This document shows, piece by piece, positions 43,100 to 52,877 of a DNA stretch of 64,000 nucleotides. The translations under genes were made by a program, and so were the position numbers. Source of the DNA: Symbiodinium natans. Taxonomy: Eukaryota > Sar > Dinophyceae > Suessiales > Symbiodiniaceae. Location of the stretch: the NCBI GenBank assembly GCA_905221605.1, contig CAJNDS010002367.1, positions 123,501 through 187,500 on the forward strand, in the 5' to 3' direction. The notes below the pieces were generated by a model. The model ran no database searches and had not been told where the DNA came from. It saw only the letters and a program-made list of their open reading frames with translations. The stretch's first letter is position 1. Each line of letters begins with the position of its first letter.

Positions 43100-46000
43100 A
43101 TGGCTGTGCCTGCTAAGGGGGGTTCTTGCAGTGGCGGGGGATGCGGGCTACACGCGAAATGGTCGCGCGGCGGGCGGCGTGCGTCCCGTGCAGACACCGA
43201 CCGCTGCGTCAACCACACACCACATCCGTATCTGGGCCGGCGGGTTGGTGAGGCCGACCACCCCGGCCCGCCGCAGGCGAGCGATGTGGTGGAACGCCGC
43301 GAACGGGCCCTGCACGCGTTGGGTCAGATGCGGCTTCTCCCGCCACCCGAGCACGCTGCTGACGAGGCCGAAACGCTTTCCGACACGCTCAGCGTGAATA
43401 CGCCCTTCGCGTCGCCCCGGGACGCGGAGCCCTTCGAACACGCCGGAGAGGTGGCCCCGACGTTGCCAGGGGAAGCGACGCCGGGGTTCACGCCGACTGA
43501 GGCTCCAGCGCCCCCTTGGCAAATGGCGGGCCCCCCCAGAGAGGTGCAAGGGATGCGTAATTCGTGGCTGTACGTTCCCCTGCTTCACGCTTCTGCCGGG
43601 TCCCTGGACGGCGGCGCCGTAGATCTCTGGCGTGCGTTTCCGGGCGCTGACCCACGCTGGAGCCAGCTGGTGGGCGCCCTGCGCACGTCAGATGCAAAGA
43701 AGCCAGCTCAAATCCTGCAGGCCGTGTGCGCCGTGGCCGCGGCGGAATTCCCGAATGAACCCGTCGCCCACGACGTGCAGGCAGTGCTTGCTCAGCTCGG
43801 GGCCCTGCCTGACGCACCGCTGCCGTTGGCAGCCACTTTGCTTCTGTGCACGGATGCCTCTGGCTACGTCCCGGCGGCCGTCCAGTCCGCCTTGCTGCAG
43901 GTGTATGGCGGGCCAGCGGTCGCCCCCATTGCCCGCGCACTCGCAGATGACCTGCGAGCGGGGCTCAGCAGAGACGGGCCGGAGATGCTAGATGGCGCGG
44001 ACGCGGTCTCGGATGAGCTCGTCGCTCAAGTTGCCGCCAGTGTGGCGAGGGCCCGAGGTCGGGGATGTAGGGGTCGCCGAGGCGGGGCGGGTCGCCGCGG
44101 CGGGGCTGGCCGCGGACGTGCGAGTCGCTCCGGACGAACGCCACCGCCGGATGCCGCCGACGCTGACGCAACGGCTCGCCAGGTCGCGTCCAGCAGTACG
44201 CAGCCGCAGCTTGCCCCAGCGCCACTGCCAGCCGCGGCGCGTGCGCCCTTGCCGTCCTACCTGCCGTGCCTGCGCGAAGTCGACCTTGCGTCGGAAGTGG
44301 AAAAACGCGTATTCACGCTGCAGTCGCCGCCACGCCAGTGTCGTGGCATCCTCCGAAACGCGTTGAGGGTGGCGCTCGAGGCGGTCCGCGATGGTGACGC
44401 GGGAGTGGGAGCCCGCGACGGATGGACGCTCTTTCTCCTTGCGCCACGCATGCTTCTCTTCCGAGAGCCCGGACAGACGCGCATCCCGCCCTCTGAGCTT
44501 CGACGCAGGGAGAACATGTTTTGCACTGGTCAATGGGTGCAACTCCTGCGTGAAAGCGCGGATGCCGCCCACAGCAAGGGGGATGGGCAGCGGCGTAGCA
44601 CATCCACCGCTCCGGAGGATTCCGAAGCTGACAGGCAACGACGAGCTGAGCGAGCTACCGCTCTCGCTCACCTCGGCGAGCTCTCGGCGGCGGCGAAGAC
44701 GCTCACCGCGCCCCCCCTCGCCCCCGCCACGCAGGCGACGTTGGACGCTCTGCGGGATCCCCGCCGGCGCCCACAGGAAGCACAAGTCCCGCTGGATGCC
44801 GACCTGCAGCGGCCCAGTGTCCAGCCGGCGCAGCTCTGCGCGGACCGTTTGCTCGACAACCTGCGTCGTGCGCGACGGGGCGCCGCGGCAGGGCCTTCGG
44901 GGTGCACCAACGAGCATCTCCGTGTCTTGCTGGACGATGAGCAAACCACTGAACTCATCCAGCAAGCAGCGGCCAAGTTAGCGCGGGCTGACATCCCACA
45001 GCAGGTCGTTGAGGCGCTTCGCTTGGGACGAATGGTAGCGCTTAGCAAGCCCGGTGGAGGTGTGCGCGCACTGGTGATGGGCGACGTATTTCGACGACTC
45101 GTCAGTCGCACACTTGCGCAACAGTTTGCGGAGCAGTTCAAGCAGGCTTGTGCCCCTTTCCAGTACGCTCTCAGCACGAGGGCGGGCCCCGAGGCCTTGG
45201 TACGCGCGCTGCGCGCGGCCACGGAAGCGGACCCGCGCACGACCATCTTGAGCATTGACGGCGTGGGGGCTTACGACCACATCTCCCGAGCAAGCATGCT
45301 TGGCGGGCTTCGCGATCATGCTCAGCTCTCAGGTTTGCTCCCCTTCGCCGCCATGTTCTATGCCCGCAGTAGCCGCTACCTTTTCTACGATGCCGAGGGG
45401 TGCGCGCACGAAGTGCTGCAAGGGGAGGGCGGGGAGCAGGGGGATCCATTGATGCCGGGGCTATATGCACTTGGCCAGCACCAAGCGCTCGCGCGCTTGC
45501 ACGCAGGGCTCCAGCCCGGGGAAGGCCTTTTCGCGTTTTTGGATGACGTGTACCTCACGTCGGACCCGGAACGAACCCTAGATGTGCTGCGCGTCGCCCA
45601 AACGAGTCTGCCGAGGCATGCCAACGTGCAGATCCACCTCGGCAAAACCCGGGCCTGGAATGCCGCGGGGGAGGAGCCGCCGGGACTGGTCGCGGCGATC
45701 CCGCCCGGGGAGGATGGCGTCTCGTGTTGGCGAGGGGACTGGAGCTTGCCGGCGGCGAATCAAGGACTGCTCGTTTTGGGCAGCCCTGTCGGCACCCGCG
45801 AGTTCATCGCCGCCACGCTGGAAGAGGCCCGCGCCAAACATGCGGCCTTGTTCGCCCGGCTGCCGGACGTGCAAGACCTGCAGTGCGCGTGGCTACTGTT
45901 GCTCTTCTGCGCCGCCCCTCGTTGGACTTATCTCCTGCGCTCCGTCCCGCCAGCGGACACGGCCTCCTTCGCTGCTGCGCACGATGAAGCAGTCTTGGAG

Positions 46001-46360
46001 TGCCTGGGCAGACTGCTCTCGGGGGCGGATACCGCGCTTGCGATACCACCAGCCAGCGCGCAGCGGGCGCACCTGCCACTCTGCATGGGGGGGTTGGGGT
46101 TGCCGTCGGCTACCGCGCATCGGCACGCGGCGTACTGGGCGTCCTGGGCGGACACCATCGCGGCGCTCAAGGAGTGCCACCCGCAGGCGCTGGCGGACAT
46201 ACTGCGCCCGATGCTCGGGGAGGCATCTGCCATGCCGCCCAGCACCAGGGAGGCAGAGTGCGCGGCTGCATGGCTGCGCCTGCAGGGGTTTGAGGCGATG
46301 GCGCCGCGTCTCGAGCGCTGCTGCTGTCCCAAAGCGGTCCCGGCGCAAGCTGCGCAATGA
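43100..46360 (+). CDS. Retroelement reverse transcriptase ORF
   Basis: The frame is open from 41705. The Met at 43100 (MAVPAKGGSCSGGGC) is chosen because upstream sequence overlaps other ORFs. Landmarks: RRVGEADHPGPP (43238-43276); NSWLYVPLLHA (about 43560); an RG-rich stretch (GRRGGAGRRGGAGRGRASR, about 44070-44130); RT fingers GPSGCTNEHL (about 44895); motif A SIDGVGAYDHI (45252); motif B GEQGDPLMP (45433); motif C FAFLDDVYLT (45528); HLGKTR (45639); GSPVGT (45778); and a thumb/connection region with AYWASWAD. Catalytic Asp residues of motifs A and C are present. The ORF ends early relative to copy A: about 40 codons between GFE and the next domain are missing, with a frame change. Confidence 0.75.
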   Translation: MAVPAKGGSCSGGGCGLHAKWSRGGRRASRADTDRCVNHTPHPYLGRRVGEADHPGPPQASDVVERRERALHALGQMRLLPPPEHAADEAETLSDTLSVNTPFASPRDAEPFEHAGEVAPTLPGEATPGFTPTEAPAPPWQMAGPPREVQGMRNSWLYVPLLHASAGSLDGGAVDLWRAFPGADPRWSQLVGALRTSDAKKPAQILQAVCAVAAAEFPNEPVAHDVQAVLAQLGALPDAPLPLAATLLLCTDASGYVPAAVQSALLQVYGGPAVAPIARALADDLRAGLSRDGPEMLDGADAVSDELVAQVAASVARARGRGCRGRRGGAGRRGGAGRGRASRSGRTPPPDAADADATARQVASSSTQPQLAPAPLPAAARAPLPSYLPCLREVDLASEVEKRVFTLQSPPRQCRGILRNALRVALEAVRDGDAGVGARDGWTLFLLAPRMLLFREPGQTRIPPSELRRRENMFCTGQWVQLLRESADAAHSKGDGQRRSTSTAPEDSEADRQRRAERATALAHLGELSAAAKTLTAPPLAPATQATLDALRDPRRRPQEAQVPLDADLQRPSVQPAQLCADRLLDNLRRARRGAAAGPSGCTNEHLRVLLDDEQTTELIQQAAAKLARADIPQQVVEALRLGRMVALSKPGGGVRALVMGDVFRRLVSRTLAQQFAEQFKQACAPFQYALSTRAGPEALVRALRAATEADPRTTILSIDGVGAYDHISRASMLGGLRDHAQLSGLLPFAAMFYARSSRYLFYDAEGCAHEVLQGEGGEQGDPLMPGLYALGQHQALARLHAGLQPGEGLFAFLDDVYLTSDPERTLDVLRVAQTSLPRHANVQIHLGKTRAWNAAGEEPPGLVAAIPPGEDGVSCWRGDWSLPAANQGLLVLGSPVGTREFIAATLEEARAKHAALFARLPDVQDLQCAWLLLLFCAAPRWTYLLRSVPPADTASFAAAHDEAVLECLGRLLSGADTALAIPPASAQRAHLPLCMGGLGLPSATAHRHAAYWASWADTIAALKECHPQALADILRPMLGEASAMPPSTREAECAAAWLRLQGFEAMAPRLERCCCPKAVPAQAAQ

Positions 46361-47127
46361 CCGTTTTGCCCACAGGACCGGATTTCGCCGTCCCCAGCGA
46401 CGAATTCCGGATCATGCTTTTACGCCGCCTCCGCATGCCGCTCCCCCTGGCACCGAAGCGATGCCGCTGTGGGGGGGCGCTGGATGAGTATGGGGACCAC
46501 AGGTCAGCGTGCGCTCAAGTGGGGGTGCTGGCCCACCGAGCTGGTCCCCTTGAGCGCGCGGCGGCACGGGTTTGCCGAGAAGCCGGGGCACGCGTGGCCG
46601 CCAGCACCGCGCTACGCGACATGAACCTGGACTTGCCCGCCAGTGATGCGCGGCGCATAGAGGTCGTCGCCAATGGATTGCCCATCTGGCGGGGGGTGCA
46701 GGTGGCTGTCGACACCACGCTCGTCAGCCCAGTCCAACGTAGCGGGCAAGCTCGCGCCGGGTGCGACGCTGTGCCTGGACTCGCCCTCCAACAGGCAGCA
46801 GCACGCAAGCGCCGCACCTACCCTGAGCTCCGCCCCGACCGGCGTGGCAGGTGCCGCCTCGTCGTGTTCGGCCTCGAAGTGGGCGGACGCTTCGGAGCAG
46901 AAGCGCTTGGCTTCTTGCGGCGGCTGGCGCGGGCACGAGGCGCAGCGCGCGCTCCGTGGTGCTCGGGGGCAGCGGGGCGCGCGCTCGTCCGCCGCTGGAC
47001 GGGTCTCGTCTCCCTGGCGGCGCTGCGGGCGCATGCAGCCACTCTGCTGGAGTTGCCGGCATGCCCCGTCGACCCCAGCGACGGCGCCGAGGTGCCCATC
47101 GGTGACCTGCTGGTGGAGCCGCTGTAG
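46357..47127 (+). CDS. Retroelement zinc-knuckle and endonuclease-like ORF
   Basis: 256 codons; its ATG overlaps the stop of the RT ORF (ATGA). The N-terminal part FRIMLLRRLRMPLPL leads to a zinc knuckle CRC...DEYGDHRSAC (C-x1-C-x9-H-x3-C), then LERAAARVCREAGARVA, then ARRIEVVANGLPIWRGVQVA and VDTTLVSP, and RCRLVVFGLEVGGRFGAEA. The knuckle followed by D/E...D resembles the restriction-like endonuclease domain of R2-type LINEs. That assignment is by pattern only. In copy A the corresponding parts look like one polypeptide with the RT, so the separate ORF here may be the result of a deletion rather than native design. Confidence 0.6.
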   Translation: MTVLPTGPDFAVPSDEFRIMLLRRLRMPLPLAPKRCRCGGALDEYGDHRSACAQVGVLAHRAGPLERAAARVCREAGARVAASTALRDMNLDLPASDARRIEVVANGLPIWRGVQVAVDTTLVSPVQRSGQARAGCDAVPGLALQQAAARKRRTYPELRPDRRGRCRLVVFGLEVGGRFGAEALGFLRRLARARGAARAPWCSGAAGRALVRRWTGLVSLAALRAHAATLLELPACPVDPSDGAEVPIGDLLVEPL

Positions 47128-47182
47128 TTGCCGACCCGGACCCCAGTCGAGCAGCTGTAAAACAGGTGCGGGAAAAAAAAAA

Positions 47183-47870
47183 CATGTGCAAAGGTCGCTG
47201 GCCGTACGGAACATGCCACTACTGTAGCCATTGCGGGAAGATGCATGCCTGCCTGCGATGGCACCAATTTAGCTGCGAGCCGCTGTTAGCCATTGTACAA
47301 AACATCGCATGCAGAAAAACGCAACTTCGCAAAGGTCAACCTTCCCCCAGCCGCACATAATCCCCAAACCCATAAGCCATCGGACTGTAGGTCATTTATC
47401 AGAGGCCACGCCATGGCGCTCTTCACGGAAGCTGTTTTGGTTTCGGTGTATGCAAACTCTGAGGCCCCGGCCTGAACTTGAGCTTCTTGCCACTCAATGG
47501 TTCGGGTTGTGGCCATGCAAGCTTGAAAGTGCAACCTGCAGGCGCTGCTGATTTGTTGTGCTGGCGCCTATGCCATGCACAAGTTGCTCGGCGCTTGTAG
47601 TTGTGTTGCAATACGCGCTTGGGCATTTCAGTTAATTTGACTGCGTGCAGCTTCTTGCTTGTTGTTTGTGCAGCTTCTCGCTTGTCGGTTGACGTGTGAT
47701 TCAAGCACCGTGCGTGAACAGATGCAGGTAGAAAAAACAAGTGTAGTTTAGTTCCATCGAGGCGACTTGCTCTGGGGGGTTTAGCCGCTGCACCATTTTT
47801 TTTGCAACCCTTCTAAGGCATCCCCCGCTCCCCATGTGCAGCGGTTTCTCGTTTCCTCACATAAAGCCGA
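47183..47870. other. No supported gene
   Basis: Unique sequence between the retroelement 3' end and the transporter gene; a few short open frames without recognisable motifs. Confidence 0.5.
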
Positions 47871-47876
47871 CTTCAG

Positions 47877-50800
47877 GCAAGTCGTGGCGGCGCAAGATTT
47901 GAGGAGTTTCTCCAAGCTGCTTTTGGAGGTCATGTTTCCAGTACCTTTGTTACCCGACTCGTAACTTTTATTTTGGCCCTCTTATGAATCACTTGAACGC
48001 CATACAGGCAGTTCAAGCGTGGTGTCAACCGGTTTGGCCATGCATGCAAGGTGTTCGCATTTTCCAACTTCCGTGTCTACTCCATCGACATGCTCGGCAA
48101 ATGGTACATGGCTTGCGTGGGCTCTGCGTTGGCATCTTGGTCAAAATGTTGAACGTCCGGGCTTCGGTTCCCCTAACGCCCTACACCACTGCCTTGCACC
48201 CATGTAAACCTAAGCCATCCCAAGCCCTAAATCCGAAGTCAATCCTAAATCCTCAACCCCTAAACCCTACATCCCAACGGCGCAAAGCTGTTTTCAGACA
48301 TTGTTCCCGCCTGCGATGCCACATCCTAAGCCCTAAGCCAAGCCAGGTCATGATTCTCGGGGCTCTGCTCGGTCGGATGGGTTCGCTCCTTCTGCGCCTG
48401 CGGTCGCCCTATTCCAAGATTCTGGTTCTTAGCACAACCTTTGGGAACTGTGGTGCGCTGCCCTATGTCCTGATACCACCGCTTCTTGGATTTGTTGTTC
48501 AGATGGATTTCGGATGTGCGGTCGCAGAATTCCATGATGCTTCAAGGGGTCTTTTGCAGAGTGTTGATGAGGGCCGGGGGAGCTGTCAAGGATTGTCACC
48601 AACTGGAAGCGAGTGAATGCTAATCCAGACGACGCGCTCGTGGAAGGCTTTGCCGTGATCTCACTGTTCGCAATCGTTCCCTGTTCGGCTTGAATCAAGT
48701 CATGTTGTGTCTTTTTTCTCCGCAATGCACAAAATATAGTGCCCATGCTTGGCAGAGTCTTATGGCAGTCGTTAATGATTTGGTGCTGCCGAGATGTGAG
48801 TACCCAACCAGGCAGCTTTTTTGCCATGCAGAAACAATACCAGCAGCAGTGGGTTTTGGAATCTCTCCAATGTCCCAAGTCCCAAGGTCTGGACGATGTC
48901 CTTGTTCTTCATAGGCCGGCCTTATGCCTTATCCATGAAGCCCGCAAGCACAGAAACAAGTGGAGATGCTGCAGCTTCTACGGCTTCTACGACATCGTCC
49001 AAGTTCAACATTCTCCAGAAGTTGCGATTGGTGGACAGTGTTGTTTGGTGTGCTCTGGTTGGGATTGTCGTTGGCTGTATTGCTCCGCTTCGAGACTTCT
49101 TGAGTGAGCGAGCTGGCGGACCCCTCCGCTTCGTCGGCTCGTTCTCCTATAACTTCGGACGGGCGGCTGTCCCATTGTCAACCATGATTCTTGGAGCTTC
49201 GCTCTACGCGGGAGCGCGAGCTGAATTTCAGAAGCGCCGCGATGCGCGCAACGCACGACCGGAGGCTGACAAGCCTCCTCCGATTCTGGATGACGTCTGG
49301 GTTCAACTGGCAGAGTCTGTGTTCAGGTCTGTTTTGTGTCGTTGATGTACTTTCTCAAGCGACGGCTTAGGGTTTAGGGTTTGGGGTTGAGGGGTTTAGG
49401 GCTTGAGGGTTTAGGGTTTAGGGTTTAGGGTAGTTTAGGGTTTAGGGATTAGGGTTTAGGCAACGGTTTAGGGTTTAGGGTTTAGGGTTTGGGGTTTAGG
49501 GTTTAGGGTTTAGGGCTTAGGGCTTAGGGCTTAGGGCTTAGGGTTCAGAGAACCTGAATTCTTCTGGGGGAAGTAAGGAGCAGGAAGGAAGTGACAGCGG
49601 CCAACTGCTGCGGCTGGCCCTGGGCGCTTCCTTCATCAAGCTCCCCCACTGCACTTAGCAATGCTTTAGTTAGGGCTTTTCTGGTTATAAGTACAGTTAT
49701 AAGTACAGTCATAAGTACAGTTATAAGTACAGTTATAAGTACAGTCATAATTTAATTGGTTAATAAGTACCATGAGCCTCCAAGTAGCACTGCTTTAGTG
49801 GAGCCTGTGTGCTCGTTCTGCGGGTTGCTGAGGATAGACCGGCCCCAGACCCAAACTCGAAAGTTTCTAAACGAGTGCCCGCACCCCCAAACTTGGCTCA
49901 ACTGTTATATGCCTGAATCATGAATCAGACGTTTGAAGCAGCCAGTCAGGCTACTGGTGATGCCAGCGATCTCAATCCCGCTGCTTCTGCTTGCAGTGAG
50001 GAGTGGGGTGCTGCCCTCTGATCAGCCCATGCTGTTTTTGGGCCGCAACTTGCACTTGCTTTTTTGCATGTGTTTTGTTTATCGGCACCAATCCAAGTAG
50101 CGAATGCATTTTCCTTCCAAACCGTCAGAGCCGTTTACGCTATGTTTATCGGTTCTCGAGCTGGTGCCAAGATTTATGGTGTTAATGCTCCAGACGGGCG
50201 TGCCGTCAGCGCAGACAGCGCTGGCATTGCTAGTCGCGGCAGGCCTGCACAAACAAGCAGGACAGATGAGTGGCTTGACTTGAATCAGTGGCACTGCCAT
50301 TTGTGGTAAATGATGGTGATACGGCTTATGCCCTGGTTGTATCCATAAAACCATTTCTGAAAAGGTTTTTATAAGCCTGAGGGGACAGGCGGCGCGGTGC
50401 GAGCCAGCTAGGCGAGTGACGAACCACACAGCTTACCAGGCTTCTTCCAAAGACTGCTAAAGACAAGGTTTTGCACCAAGCCGTGGGCTGCAGATCTCAT
50501 GTCGAACATGACATTCCGGAAGCTGGGAGCTTCACAACCTCAGACTCACACGCGCGCTGCGTTATTGTTCCTCTACCCAAGACATCAGCACCCCTTTCAA
50601 GCCTCCGGCCTTGTGCTTCCCAGAGCAGCCGGGATGATTCGGAGTAGCAGTGACTCGTAAGAGCTCCAGTCGCATCGATACATTTTATTTTGGTGAAGAT
50701 GCTTAAGATGGGGGCGGGGGGTTGCGCACGACAGTCCCATGACACGTGTCAAGCTTCGGGTTCAAGTCTCAGGCTTTGGAAGCGGTGTGGGATATCTTGC

Positions 50801-51076
50801 TGGGCCACATTGGCTTGTGATCTTGTTTTGGACTTTGGGCTTTGCTTGGAGGGGTTTCGGGGGTGAGGCCCAATAGAAGCGGATGTTGTTGACTGCCTCT
50901 TGATTCCGTGGTCGTTTGGAAGATGCCAGAGATGTTCAGTCCCTAGATCCGGAGTCGGGCGACATGTGACAGGCCTCGTGTACCTTCCCATGTACATCGC
51001 CTCTGTGATCACCCTTGCTATCGTCATCGTCATGGCCGTGACGCTTTCTGACGAGTTTGACGTCATTGCAGCGTAG
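47877..51076 (+). CDS. PIN-like transporter (Mem_trans / auxin efflux carrier family), multi-exon
   Basis: Exons traced: 47877-47940 (QDLRSFSKLLLEVMFP), 48051-48131 (FAFSNFRVYSIDMLGKWYMA), 48347-about 48495 (VMILGALLGR, then KILVLSTTFGNCGALPYVLI), about 48624-48684 (EGFAVISLFAIVPC), 48915-49325 (long cytosolic loop, LVGIVVGCIAPLR, then GRAAVPLSTMILGASLYAGA), and the last exon 50973-51076 (VYLPMYIASVITLAIVIVMA, stop TAG). FGNCGALP and AAVPLSTMILG fit the conserved FGN.xxLP and G..xxPLxxxxLG signatures of PIN/PILS-like membrane transporters. One or more exons between 49.3 and 50.97 kb are not fixed (GVLPSDQPMLFL near 50010 is a candidate). The first exon is probably missing. Traced donors include GT and GC; clear acceptors are AG|G. 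Substrate unknown. Confidence 0.65.
49363..49545. repeat. Long degenerate TTTAGGG block inside the transporter gene
   Basis: Roughly 180 bases of TTTAGGG and variants (TTGAGGG, TTAGGGC) begin about 35 bases after the 49325 exon end, the longest such block in the window. Confidence 0.85.
49685..49750. repeat. 12-bp tandem repeat (ATAAGTACAGTT)
   Basis: Five to six tandem copies of a 12-base unit within the same intron. Confidence 0.85.
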
Positions 51077-51700
51077 GGCTTCTAGGTTTCAGGGTTTGCG
51101 CAGTGGCACGGTTATGTAGTAAGTGGGAAGACAAGGCGCCGCAAATTCCTCGGGGGTCGCAACTGCGGAACATTGCGGAACTATTCTCACATGTACAACT
51201 AGACCATGAAGGTAATTTTCCTGAAGATGCACTAGTTAGGAAGGAATTTGAGGTGACAAGCCACAAGCTCCCACCCCGTGAGATCCTCGAAGGGGGTCTT
51301 TCTTCGACCAGTTTTCTCATGCGTCTTGGGCAGATTGCCATTCCGGAAGCACGGGACGACGATCCCATGCAAGGCATGTGCTTCTGACGCTGTGCCGATG
51401 CCGTCGCGCTTCGTCAGAGCCCGGATGCAGAAAGAGGGCCTTCCAGGGTTTGAGGTCTCACCAACACAGAGGAGGGCTCAAGCAGTTCACACACATGTCA
51501 GGGTTTCAAGATGAGGGAGGGCTTAGAAGGTAGCACAGGCCTCACGCGCAATTGAGGCGGGTCATTTTTAAAGTTGATGCCGACCTCAGATGAAATCGTC
51601 TCTTCTACCAGTGGTCAGTTTGTTCGTGCCGCGGCTGCCATTCGTCTCAGCATCCGCCCCCCCCCCCCTCCCCCCACCCACACGTAAGAAGCAACATCAG
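51077..51700. other. Downstream of transporter; unrecognised open segment
   Basis: A + frame at 51103-51387 (containing ELFSHVQLDHEGNFPEDALV) looks protein-like but has no recognised family and no clear splice sites. It could be an exon of the next gene. Confidence 0.3.
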
Positions 51701-51764
51701 GCAGGAATGACAGCCCAAGTTCTTGCCTTATTAACCCCCTTTCTGGCTATTTTATCGTTTTTGG

Positions 51765-51976
51765 GAGTGTATTTAAAACTAGGGGGGGTAGGGATTCACT
51801 TCAAGGAAGCTGTGGAGTCCAAGATGGTTCCAATTGCCAGAACACATCTTTCAGAAATTCGTCCCAGCAACATTCAAAAGACTATCCTCAGCAATGGCTT
51901 CCACGCAGGCAGGAGGGCGCTAATCCCTAAGATTAAACCCCCCTCACCCCTACCCCCCCTAGTATTAAATGCACCC
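51765..51976. mobile_element. Element with inverted ends GAGTGTATTTAAAACTAGGGGG...
   Basis: The arm at 51765-51793 (GTGTATTTAAAACTAGGGGG) pairs with the arm at 51947-51976 (CCCCCCTAGTATTAAATGCA) with few differences. A further related G-rich segment lies at 52003-52060. Confidence 0.6.
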
Positions 51977-52374
51977 CCCATATGCTATAAGATATATCTA
52001 TCATGGGGGGTTTTTAATGTTAGGGGCAAGGTGGGGTGTAAAATTAGGGGGAGGGTATTCTAGCTTGTGATGCGCGGTCCTGGCAGGATGCATCGGCTAC
52101 TGAAGGCTTGGCCTCTGAGGGTGCAACACACTGTCAGTATTGTTATTATTGATTATTTGCACGTATTTAGTATTGTTGTTATCGTGTTTTTTTGTTGTTG
52201 TTCTTCTTAAATTCTTATTATGATTAGAGTGGCCACTGCCTCACTCTGCAGCTACAGGCCGTCAGCTGCTGCAGAAGGCCGTGGACCTCATCCCCGAGGG
52301 AAGATGGCAGGCCTTGCGGACCGTTGAATGATGCCATGATGTTGCGGTGCCTGATGGTGCGTGAATATGAAAAT

Positions 52375-52550
52375 ACAAAAAGTTTATAAACATATCGAAA
52401 TACAAAATATAAACATAAATATTACGTAGAAATAAACAATAAAGAAATACATAAAAAAAAATATATATATATATATATGTATATGTATATGTATATATAC
52501 ATATATACATACATACATACATACATATGTATATATATATATATATCTTT
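52375..52550. repeat. AT-rich repeat (AAATAT and TATATG)
   Basis: AT-rich ATAAA/AAATA sequence passing into TA and GTATAT/CATACA repeats; no coding signal. Confidence 0.8.
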
Positions 52551-52759
52551 GTCCACATGGTGCAGGATCTGGCAACGCTTTTGCAAGGCCTTGATCTTAG
52601 TATCGGTGTGCAGATGTGAGCCACAACCCGGCCAACTTGACACACGTTGCTGAGATCACGCGCCTCAACTGCAAGCTGCGCGCTTGCGGCTGGAAAAGCA
52701 GGACTGCGTAGTTGAGCTCAGCAACGGCACATGATGGCACATGACTGCTGCTCCTGCAG

Positions 52760-52877
52760 GCTTTAGAGGCGCATTCCACGCGTGTCTCGCCCTCAGATGA
52801 CAGAGCGAGTTCAAGTTCAGATGCTTGTGCTTTCAGTGGCGACAAGAATCTGAGTGCAACGTTTTGTGCCCCAAACG
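52760..52877 (+). CDS. Candidate exon (Ser/Asp-rich)
   Basis: CTCCTGCAG|G acceptor, then ALEAHSTRVSPSDDRASSSS and FSGDKNLSATFCAPN, then a consensus GTATGT donor at 52878. Both splice sites are strong. Family not recognised. Confidence 0.5.

Larger units (their letters stand above)
41689..47182 (+). mobile_element. Nearly full-length non-LTR retroelement, multi-ORF (copy C)
   Basis: About 5.5 kb, very GC-rich. Order: spliced-leader relic; ORF with a membrane segment (to 42371); zinc-finger/SR/KG-rich ORF (42550-42999); RT ORF (to 46360); zinc-knuckle plus endonuclease-like ORF (46357-47127); short 3' end with GCGGGAAAAAAAAAAC at 47167-47182. RT motifs SIDGVGAYDHI, GEQGDPLMP and FLDDV, and the C-terminal zinc knuckle with a D/E...D nuclease-like pattern, are the arrangement of R2/NeSL-type elements with restriction-like endonucleases. 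No LTRs were seen. Copies A, B and D nearby are older fragments. Assignment to a named clade needs a phylogeny. Confidence 0.75.

Noticed and set aside
47222-47300. GTAGCCATT and TAGCCATT resembling the 5' part of the spliced leader
   Set aside because: Matches of 8-9 bases are expected by chance, and the diagnostic TTTTGGCTCAAG is absent.
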